Part shown: one piece after another, positions 42,112 to 47,350 of the stretch
How the letters are laid out: each line of letters starts with the position of its first letter
Numbering within the stretch: position 1 is the first letter of the stretch
From: Candidatus Flavonifractor intestinigallinarum
Lineage (GTDB): Bacteria > Bacillota > Clostridia > Oscillospirales > Oscillospiraceae
Reading direction: 5' to 3'
Length of the DNA stretch: 47,350 bases
NCBI GenBank assembly: GCA_019119165.1
Contig: DWXO01000101.1
Location: forward strand, 1-47,350
Notes under the pieces: generated by a model
Told to the model about the DNA's origin: nothing
The model's database searches: none
The model's input: only the letters and a program-made list of their open reading frames with translations
Position numbers and translations under genes: made by a program

Positions 42112-42216
42112 ACAAAGAAAAGCCGACAATCCGGGCTTCTCTCGCCCAGACGGTCGGCTTTTTACTATCATACTCCATGTGGTAGGCTCCACATTATCCG
42201 TCAGTCATATGATATT
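42112..42216 (-). ncRNA. ZTP (pfl) riboswitch with terminator platform
   Basis: The minus-strand leader reads ATATGACTGACGG, then a hairpin GTGGAGCCTACCAC, ATGGAGTATGATA, and the conserved 3' domain GCCGACCGTCTGGGCG. This is the known ZTP/ZMP aptamer pattern. The GCCGAC of the 3' domain can instead pair with GTCGGC (42127-42122), followed by TTTTCTTT, forming a terminator. Ligand binding to the aptamer would prevent that and turn on pflA-pflB, as in known ON-type members. The leader begins at about the predicted transcription start. Confidence 0.93.
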
Positions 42217-42219
42217 CTT

Positions 42220-42249
42220 TTTATAGCATGGACCGCCCCATTTTGTCAA
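42220..42249 (-). promoter_or_regulatory. pflA-pflB promoter
   Basis: On the minus strand a perfect -35 TTGACA (42249-42244) and -10 TATAAA (42225-42220) are 18 bases apart. Transcription would start at about 42213, at the 5' edge of the ZTP aptamer. Confidence 0.88.
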
Positions 42250-42273
42250 GGGACGGAGAAAGGCAGAGAAAAC

Positions 42274-42303
42274 AAAAAAGACATCCAAACGGATGTCTTT
42301 TTT
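42274..42303 (-). terminator. Terminator of the tRNA operon
   Basis: The stem AAAAAAGACATCC pairs with GGATGTCTTTTTT around AAAC, three bases after the 3' end of tRNA-Val on the minus strand. Confidence 0.93.
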
Positions 42304-42305
42304 GG

Positions 42306-42381
42306 TGGTGGAGACGACAGAACTCGAATCTGTGACCCCTTGCGTGTGAAGCAAGTGCTCTACCGGCTGAGCTACGCCTCC
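42306..42381 (-). tRNA. tRNA-Val (CAC anticodon)
   Basis: A complete cloverleaf with encoded CCA. The anticodon stem CTTGC/GCAAG encloses loop TTCACAC, giving CAC. Acceptor GGAGGCG pairs with CGTCTCC. It is the third gene of a Met-Glu-Val tRNA unit. Confidence 0.95.
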
Positions 42382-42384
42382 ATA

Positions 42385-42459
42385 TGGTGACCCGTACGAG
42401 ACTCGAACTCGTGTTACCGCCGTGAAAGGGCGGTGTCTTAACCACTTGACCAACGGGCC
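42385..42459 (-). tRNA. tRNA-Glu (TTC anticodon)
   Basis: A complete cloverleaf with encoded CCA. The anticodon stem CCGCC/GGCGG encloses loop CTTTCAC, giving TTC. Acceptor GGCCCGT pairs with ACGGGTC. It lies three bases upstream of tRNA-Val on the same strand. Confidence 0.95.
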
Positions 42460-42496
42460 TTGTTGCCCAAGCGGGCCGAACGCTCGGAAAAGGGAC

Positions 42497-42526
42497 CCCA
42501 AAAGACGGCGCGTGCCGTCTTTTGGG
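42497..42526 (-). terminator. Terminator-like hairpin between tRNA-Met and tRNA-Glu
   Basis: A perfect 13 bp stem (42497-42509 with 42514-42526, loop GCGT). On the minus strand the inner stem GACGGC/GCCGTC is followed by TTTT and then GGGG, so it could partly terminate after tRNA-Met or act as a processing signal. Confidence 0.6.
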
Positions 42527-42528
42527 TC

Positions 42529-42605
42529 TGGTAGCGGCACCTGGATTTGAACCGGGGACACTACGGGTATGAACCGTATGCTCTAGCCACCTGAGCTATG
42601 CCGCC
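42529..42605 (-). tRNA. tRNA-Met (CAT anticodon, elongator type)
   Basis: The anticodon stem TACGG/CCGTA encloses loop TTCATAC, giving CAT, and CCA is encoded. Acceptor GGCGGCA/TGCCGCT ends in a G1:U72 wobble, not the unpaired C1-A72 of initiator tRNA, so it is an elongator (or a lysidine-modified Ile2). One C:A mismatch sits in the T stem at position 51:63. Confidence 0.88.
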
Positions 42606-42635
42606 ATTTGCACCCGGACGAACAGGGCAAGAGAT

Positions 42636-42664
42636 AGTATATCCGAAGTGTCCCGTTTTGTCAA
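42636..42664 (-). promoter_or_regulatory. Promoter of the tRNA operon
   Basis: On the minus strand a perfect -35 TTGACA (42664-42659) and -10 TATACT (42641-42636) are 17 bases apart, about 30 bases upstream of tRNA-Met. Confidence 0.92.
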
Positions 42665-42707
42665 CAGCTTTTTCGATATTTTTTCAAAAAATTTCAGGCG
42701 GGGGTTT

Positions 42708-43400
42708 TTAGTCGATCTTGTAGCCTACCCCCCACACGGTTTTGATGAATCTGGGATTGCGGGAGGGCTCCCCCATCTTCTCCCGCAGGCGGCGGATGTG
42801 GACCATGACGGTGTTGTTCCGGTCCAGATACTTCTCCCCCCACACGCTCTCAAAGAGCCGCTCGGCGGAGATGACCTGACCCCGGTTTTCCGCCAGCATC
42901 CACAGGATATCGAACTCGATGGGGGTGAGGTTGAGCTCCCTGTCGTACAGAGTACACTCATGGGTGGAGCGGTTGATGACCAGACCGTTGAAGTCCAGAA
43001 TGTCCTTGCTGTCCCCCTTGTCGGCCTCGTTGTAGCGGGTGTAGCGGCGCAGCTGGGCCTTCACCCGGGCCATCAGCTCCAGGGGGTTAAAGGGCTTGGT
43101 GATATAGTCGTCCGCCCCGATGGTCAGCCCGGTGATCTTGTCCATGTCCTCCGCCTTGGCGGTGAGCATGAGCACCGGGAAATGGTGGTCCTTACGGATC
43201 TCCCCACACAGGGTAAAGCCGCTGATGTCGGGGAGCATCACGTCCAGGATGGCCAGGTCCACCGACCGGCTGTTCACCACCGCCAGGGCCTGGGTGCCGG
43301 TGTTGCACTTGTAGACGGTACATCCCTCGCTCTGCAAATAGACCTCCACCAGATCGGCGATCTCGGGCTCGTCGTCCACCACCAGAATGTTGGCCTCCAT
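42708..43400 (-). CDS. OmpR-family response regulator, VanR-like
   Basis: 230 residues. The receiver has D9/D10, phospho-acceptor D53 (LAILDVMLPD), and lysine in ITKPFNPLELMARV. A winged-helix output domain follows (ELNLTPIEFDILWMLAENRG; NTVMVHIRRLREKMG). ATG 43400 is chosen because AGGAGG lies eight bases upstream, whereas the two nearer upstream ATGs are too close. Its probable kinase partner is the VanS-like gene at 45133, encoded on the opposite strand behind two unrelated genes. No van resistance genes are nearby, so the call is only family-level. Confidence 0.93.
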   Translation of the reverse strand: MEANILVVDDEPEIADLVEVYLQSEGCTVYKCNTGTQALAVVNSRSVDLAILDVMLPDISGFTLCGEIRKDHHFPVLMLTAKAEDMDKITGLTIGADDYITKPFNPLELMARVKAQLRRYTRYNEADKGDSKDILDFNGLVINRSTHECTLYDRELNLTPIEFDILWMLAENRGQVISAERLFESVWGEKYLDRNNTVMVHIRRLREKMGEPSRNPRFIKTVWGVGYKID

Positions 43401-43423
43401 AGCCATCCCCTCCTTTTGTCTCA

Positions 43424-43537
43424 ATTATACCGGGCCGGTTGCAGTACCGTCAAGCAGGCGGGAAAAATGTCACAAAATCATAAGATAACCGGCCCCTTGT
43501 CCCCGAGGGTGACTTTTCCCGCCAATGGTGGTACAAT
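43424..43537. promoter_or_regulatory. Divergent promoters with interleaved inverted repeats
   Basis: Leftward, TTGACG (43453-43448) and a perfect TATAAT (43429-43424) are 18 bases apart. Rightward, TACAAT at 43532-43537 is a good -10 with a weak -35. Two inverted repeats interleave between them: GGGCCGGTT (43432-43440) with AACCGGCCC (43487-43495), and GGCGGGAAAA (43457-43466) with TTTTCCCGCC (43514-43523). These may be operators or may allow a hairpin; a shared binding site for the adjacent regulator is an inference. Confidence 0.6.
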
Positions 43538-43579
43538 ATAAGTCTACAATTCTGATTCTTCCAGAGAGAGGGCTGTTCC

Positions 43580-44065
43580 ATGCACGATGTTGACACCTTA
43601 CTGGCCCGGGTGGTCGCCCAGGCCAAGGCTCTGGGCATCCCGGTCTCTCCCCGTATCCTCCCCCAGGTGCGCCTCAACCGCCGGGCGGTGACCCGGTTCG
43701 GCTGCTGCATCCGGCAGGCCGACGGCAGCTACCGCATCGAGCTGGCCCAGCGGCTGCTGGAGGCCCCGGAGGAGGCCTGCCTCCAGACCCTGGCCCACGA
43801 GGTGCTCCACACCTGCCCCGGCTGCCGGGATCACGGCGCCCGGTGGAAGTCCTACGCCGGGCAGATGAACGCCGCCTACGGCTATGCCATCTCCCGGACC
43901 GGCACCTGCCAGCAGCTGGGGGTGGAGGATATCCGTCCCATCCGCCATCTGGTGGTGTGTACCAAGTGCGGGCGGCAGTTTCCCCGCGCCCGGCGCTCTC
44001 CCCTGGTGGCCCACCCGGAGCGCTACCGCTGCGCCTGCGGCGGCGTGCTGCGCCTGGCGTATTAG
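43580..44065 (+). CDS. SprT-like zinc metalloprotease-fold protein
   Basis: A 161-residue protein with the zinc motif HEVLH at 73-77 (LAHEVLHTCPGCRDHG, then ARWKSY). A C-terminal zinc ribbon has CTKCG and CACGG. This combination is the SprT family, relatives of eukaryotic Spartan, which acts on DNA-protein crosslinks; bacterial roles are poorly defined. It heads the rightward operon from the divergent promoter and ends 15 bases before the next gene. The start is ATG 43580; an AGAGAGAGGG stretch serves as ribosome binding site. Confidence 0.87.
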   Translation: MHDVDTLLARVVAQAKALGIPVSPRILPQVRLNRRAVTRFGCCIRQADGSYRIELAQRLLEAPEEACLQTLAHEVLHTCPGCRDHGARWKSYAGQMNAAYGYAISRTGTCQQLGVEDIRPIRHLVVCTKCGRQFPRARRSPLVAHPERYRCACGGVLRLAY

Positions 44066-44080
44066 AATGGAGGGAAGGCT

Positions 44081-45136
44081 ACGAAAAAGCATAGCAAGGC
44101 CGCCCTGTTCAACCGCATTTTCTCCATCGCGGGTCTGAGCATCGGCGGCGTCATTCTCATTGCTCTGGTGGTCCATGTGACCCGCACCATGGACCTGCGG
44201 GCCTTGGTGGCCCAGGTGCAGCCCGGCTGGCTGCTGCTGGCCGCCCTGTGCATCCCCTTCAGCGAGAGCGTGGACGCCATCCTGTTCTACGGCATGGGCA
44301 GGGCCGCCGGCTGCCCCATGAAGCTGACCGGCTGCTTTGACGCGGCCTATATCGGGGAATTTTACTACAAGCTGGGCCCCGCCGGGGCCCCCATCCAGCT
44401 CAAGCTGATGTACGACGCCGGAATGTCCGCCACCTACACCGCCTCCATCTACACCTGGAAGGCGGTGGCCAACACCATGGTGTACACCGGCTATGCCGTG
44501 GCCGCCCTGGCCTATGAGCTGATCTGGCGGAAGGCCAGCCTGGGCCCCGCCGTGGCGGGGGCGGGGGTGCTCATCGCCCTCTACCTCTTCCTGTGCGGCC
44601 TGGCGGTCTTTACCGCCCTCCGTCCCGCCCCCATCCAGCGGCTCATCCGCCGTATTCTCACCTTCCTGTCCCGGCACTGGAAGGTGATGGCCAAAGAGGG
44701 CATGGTGGACAAGGGCATGAACAAGGTGGAGGAATTCTGCCAGCAGCTGGGGGCCTTCCAGGGCAACAAGCGGCTGCTGATCTGGCTGTACGCCGGGATG
44801 TTTGTGGAGCTCACCGCCCTGTTTTCCATTCCCTTCTTCCTCTACCGGGGGCTGGGCCTCACCGGCTTCTCCTTCTGGGAGCTGGTGATGGTCCAGTGTC
44901 TGGTGATGGTGCTCTCCCGCATCATCATGCTGCCCGGCAACGCCGGAGGCGCGGAGGGCAGCTTCTATCTGTTCATGGGGCCCATCTTTGGGGAGCATCT
45001 GGCGGTGGGTATGGTGCTATGGCGGTTCGCCTCCTTCCTGGAGGTGCTGCTGCTGGGCGGAGCCTGGTCGGTGGGCCGGTTCGCCAAGCGCTCCGCCGCC
45101 CGCCATCACGCTCAGGAAAAGGAGGGGCCCGCGTGA
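44081..45136 (+). CDS. Flippase-like membrane protein (UPF0104/LPG synthase TM family) with probable ACG start
   Basis: About 351 residues with seven or eight hydrophobic helices and the family signature LPGNAGGAEGSF in the C-terminal part. It belongs to the family of lysylphosphatidylglycerol synthase membrane domains, often called flippase-like. The codon after GGAGGGAAGGCT is ACG, followed by AAA AAG CAT, where ATG would be expected. From there the frame encodes a normal N-terminal helix (IFSIAGLSIGGVILIALVV). The first standard start codon, GTG 44168, would delete that helix. So either ACG is used or the start has mutated. The frame is the same as sprT, separated by one stop codon. The stop overlaps the kinase start (GTGA). 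Confidence 0.82.
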   Translation, partial: TKKHSKAALFNRIFSIAGLSIGGVILIALVVHVTRTMDLRALVAQVQPGWLLLAALCIPFSESVDAILFYGMGRAAGCPMKLTGCFDAAYIGEFYYKLGPAGAPIQLKLMYDAGMSATYTASIYTWKAVANTMVYTGYAVAALAYELIWRKASLGPAVAGAGVLIALYLFLCGLAVFTALRPAPIQRLIRRILTFLSRHWKVMAKEGMVDKGMNKVEEFCQQLGAFQGNKRLLIWLYAGMFVELTALFSIPFFLYRGLGLTGFSFWELVMVQCLVMVLSRIIMLPGNAGGAEGSFYLFMGPIFGEHLAVGMVLWRFASFLEVLLLGGAWSVGRFAKRSAARHHAQEKEGPA

Positions 45137-46272
45137 AGGGAAAATACACCCGTCTCAAGCTGAAAATGCTGCTGGTGGTTATCGTGGGCACCCTCATCGC
45201 CGGAGCCGCCGGCATCTTCCTGCTGGAGGTAGTGGTGGACGGGGTGCTTCAGGACCCCTTCGCCCGGTTCTTCCTGTGGGCGGCCCAGACCCTCTTCGGC
45301 CAGAGCCCGGAGGAGGCCGCCCGCCTCTACCAGATCCTGATCCGGGACAACAAGCAGGAGATCCTCACCATCTGCATTATGGTGCTCATGCTCATCGCCT
45401 TCTATCTGGCCATGGGCCGGTTTACCCACTGGCTGGAGGACATCCGGGCGGCCACCCGCCGCCTGGTGGAGGAGCGGGAGGACCCGGTGGTCCTGCCCCG
45501 GGAGCTCTCCCCCATTCAGGACGACCTGAACGCCATCCGCCGCCAGCTGGCCGCCCGGGAACGGGCCGCCCAGGAGGCGGAGCAGCGCCGGGGAGATCTG
45601 GTGGCCTTTCTGGCCCACGATCTCAAGACCCCCCTCACCTCGGTGGTGGGCTATCTCACCCTGCTCCACGACGACCCCGGCCTGGACATGGAGCAGCGGG
45701 CCAAGTTTACCGGCATCGCCCTGGACAAGGCCCTGCGGCTGGAGGAGCTGCTGGGGGAGTTTTTCGATATCACCAAAATGGACCTGGACAGCGGCGCGGG
45801 GGAGAAGGTGCCCATTCAGCTGTCCATGCTGCTGGAGCAGCTCTCCGATGAGTTTTACCCCCTCTTTGCCGAAAAGAACCTCACCTGTATGCCCGACATC
45901 CAGCCCCATCTGGTGGTGCGGGGGGACCCGGACAAGCTGGCCCGGGTGTTCGACAACGTGCTGCGCAACGCGGTGAGCTACTCCATCCCCGGGGGCACGG
46001 TGGACGTGGTGGCCAAGGCCATGGGCTCCTACACCGAGATCACCATTCAGGACGAGGGCCTGGAGATCCCCGAGGGGGAGCTGGCCAACATCTTTGAGAA
46101 ATTCTACCGGCTGGATGCCGCCCGCTCCACCCGCACCGGCGGGGCGGGGCTGGGTCTGGCCATCGCCAAGGAGATCGTGGAGCTCCACGGCGGCTCCATC
46201 CGCTGCGAGAGCAACGGCAAGCTGACCAGCTTCATCATCTCCCTGCCGCTGTACCGAGGAGGAAAGGCATGA
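45133..46272 (+). CDS. VanS-like sensor histidine kinase
   Basis: A 379-residue kinase with two membrane helices (about 10-35 and 75-95) enclosing a short extracellular loop, and a HAMP-like linker. The phospho-acceptor His is in FLAHDLKTPLTSVVGYL (near 162). A HATPase domain follows, with VLRNAVSYS and GGAGLGLAIAKEIVELHGG. The start is GTG 45133, overlapping the flippase stop, with GGAGGGG upstream. Its HATPase and HisKA sequences are typical of VanS/PhoR kinases, suiting the VanR-like regulator at 42708. The gene ends with ATGA overlap to the GNAT gene. Confidence 0.93.
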   Translation: MKGKYTRLKLKMLLVVIVGTLIAGAAGIFLLEVVVDGVLQDPFARFFLWAAQTLFGQSPEEAARLYQILIRDNKQEILTICIMVLMLIAFYLAMGRFTHWLEDIRAATRRLVEEREDPVVLPRELSPIQDDLNAIRRQLAARERAAQEAEQRRGDLVAFLAHDLKTPLTSVVGYLTLLHDDPGLDMEQRAKFTGIALDKALRLEELLGEFFDITKMDLDSGAGEKVPIQLSMLLEQLSDEFYPLFAEKNLTCMPDIQPHLVVRGDPDKLARVFDNVLRNAVSYSIPGGTVDVVAKAMGSYTEITIQDEGLEIPEGELANIFEKFYRLDAARSTRTGGAGLGLAIAKEIVELHGGSIRCESNGKLTSFIISLPLYRGGKA

Positions 46273-46973
46273 CACTGGAAGAGACCGCCCTGGCCCGGCT
46301 GACGGGCAACCGGCTTTTATACCTGGATATGCTGGAGGTGCTCCGCCGGGGGACCGCCCAGGTCCGCCGGGCGGGGGAGGACGGGGTGCTGCTCTACGAT
46401 CCCCCCAGCGAGGTATGGTTCGTGGACGCCGCCACCCCCGCCGCCCTGGAGGAGATGCTCCCCCTCATGGAGGGGTGTACCATCCTCACCGGCCATCAGA
46501 TGTGGTACAAGGACAAACTGGCCGCCCGCTTCGGCTTTCAGACCGAACAGATCTGCCGCCAGTCGGCCTGGCTGAACAGCCAAATACCCGCCGTCCCCCC
46601 TTTCGGCGGGGAGATCCGGCGGCTGGACCAAAGCTGGGCGGTGTGGACCGAGGAACACTACAGCCACTCCTTCGGCGGGGTGGCCTACATGGAGGACGCC
46701 ATTGACCGGGGGATGCTGGGGGCCTTTGTGGACGGACAGCCCGCCGGGTTTATCGCCACCCATGTGGAGGGGTCCATGGGGATGCTGGAGGTGCTGCCGG
46801 AGTATCGCCGCCGGGGCATCGGAGAGGCTCTGCTGCTGGCCATGACCGCCTTTTGCATGGAGCAGGGGCAGTACCCCTACGGCCAGGTGTTCACCGACAA
46901 CGAGCCTTCCCTGGCCCTCCAGCGCAAGGTGGGCATGACCTTGTCGGAGGAGCTGCTGTTCTGGCTGTTCTAA
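46269..46973 (+). CDS. GNAT-family N-acetyltransferase
   Basis: A 234-residue protein whose C-terminal 100 residues form a GNAT domain with the acetyl-CoA loop LEVLPEYRRRGIGEALL. The first 120 residues are a less typical N-terminal domain. The start ATG 46269 overlaps the kinase stop by four bases and the RBS GAGGAGG is well placed, so it is in the same operon. The substrate is not predictable from sequence. Confidence 0.9.
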   Translation: MTLEETALARLTGNRLLYLDMLEVLRRGTAQVRRAGEDGVLLYDPPSEVWFVDAATPAALEEMLPLMEGCTILTGHQMWYKDKLAARFGFQTEQICRQSAWLNSQIPAVPPFGGEIRRLDQSWAVWTEEHYSHSFGGVAYMEDAIDRGMLGAFVDGQPAGFIATHVEGSMGMLEVLPEYRRRGIGEALLLAMTAFCMEQGQYPYGQVFTDNEPSLALQRKVGMTLSEELLFWLF

Positions 46974-47350
46974 CAGGCACAATGAACACATCCACCAGCG
47001 AAGCTGGTGGTTGTCACTATGCGGGCATAGCCCTTTGCTCCTCGCGGACGCGTGCAACGCGTAATACGATTCTGTCAGTTGCGCAAAAATCGTTCTATCT
47101 CAACTAAATTTATCTCCTAATCGTACTTCTATCTACCCTTTTTCTTATTTTCTTCTTTTTGTTGCTTGTCATTTTATAATTTTCATACTAAACTATCACT
47201 TGTCATTCATCTTTGAATGTCCTCCCTTTGCTATTTCTAGTGCAGTTGGCAGACCGCACTTCAAATTATAGCAAAGGGAGTTTCTTTAGCTTTTTCATCG
47301 CCATAGGCTTTTTTGAACCACTCGCCTAGCGAGTGGTTTTCTTTATACAA
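46974..47350. other. AT-rich, hairpin-rich region without genes
   Basis: After the GNAT stop come two GC hairpins (CCACCAGC/GCTGGTGG at about 47000; CTATGC/GCATAG), then from 47100 a sharp change to AT-rich sequence. A 13 bp inverted repeat, 47222-47234 and 47268-47280, encloses an inner imperfect dyad (AGTGC at 47239 and GCACT at 47256). A terminator-like hairpin, AACCACTCGC/GCGAGTGGTT with a CTA loop, lies at 47316-47338 and is followed by TTCTTT. No open frame is convincing. The composition shift suggests the edge of acquired DNA. Confidence 0.55.

Noticed and set aside
42529..42605. Initiator tRNA-Met
   Set aside because: The first acceptor position is G paired with U72, whereas bacterial initiators have an unpaired C1-A72 and three G:C pairs in the anticodon stem.
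42708..46272. Vancomycin resistance cluster
   Set aside because: The regulator and kinase resemble VanR/VanS at family level only. No vanH, ligase, vanX or vanY gene is present.

Overview
The window reads as chromosomal DNA of a high-GC anaerobic clostridium, most likely of the Oscillospiraceae (Flavonifractor/Lawsonibacter/Oscillibacter-like). This is inferred from the strongly GC-ending codon use, pyruvate phosphate dikinase together with pyruvate formate-lyase, Gram-positive style ribosome binding sites and intrinsic terminators, S-layer homology (SLH) surface proteins, and clostridial LytTR and VanR/VanS-like two-component systems. No ribosomal RNA or species marker is present, so the placement is tentative.

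Layout. 1-2005: an SLH surface protein whose signal peptide is broken by a one-base frameshift, then tRNA-Ala. 2178-10658: ftsH, divergent rlmB, a membrane protein that looks like a P-type ATPase without its catalytic loop, and a BlaI/BlaR1-type repressor-antirepressor pair with a double dyad operator. 10770-13558: ppdK. 13465-32205: a probable 18.7 kb island carrying two giant surface proteins (about 2390 and 2424 aa), a pseudo-receiver gene, a divergent LytTR regulator/GHKL kinase pair with matching LytTR sites in front of the surface operon, and the decayed remnant of another surface gene. 32285-36683: a YfbR-like nucleotidase, an ACT-domain protein with its UPF0210 partner, and a lone molybdopterin oxidoreductase. 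36795-38498: pgi followed by two small hairpin-rich elements and two displaced copies of its own 3' end. 38645-42249: a small P-loop protein and a pflA-pflB operon behind a ZTP riboswitch. 42274-42664: tRNA-Met, tRNA-Glu and tRNA-Val. 42708-46973: a VanR-like regulator divergent from an operon of SprT-like protein, flippase-like protein, VanS-like kinase and GNAT acetyltransferase. 46974-47350: AT-rich DNA with nested inverted repeats.

How the genes work together. ppdK, pgi, pflA and pflB belong to central fermentation metabolism. The ZTP riboswitch ties formate production by pyruvate formate-lyase to one-carbon/purine status. The island looks like a self-contained surface-display module: kinase and LytTR regulator on one strand, and the regulated pseudo-receiver and giant-protein operon on the other.

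Most unusual observation. Two housekeeping genes, ppdK and pgi, have 3' ends that look replaced by synonymously recoded copies, with the older tail displaced downstream. For ppdK the tail lies 18.7 kb away, beyond the surface island, still followed by a terminator. For pgi it happened twice in succession, through 194 bp and 175 bp elements that share a hairpin architecture with compensatory base changes and end in the same bases next to the displaced tail. I did not recognise this small element family.
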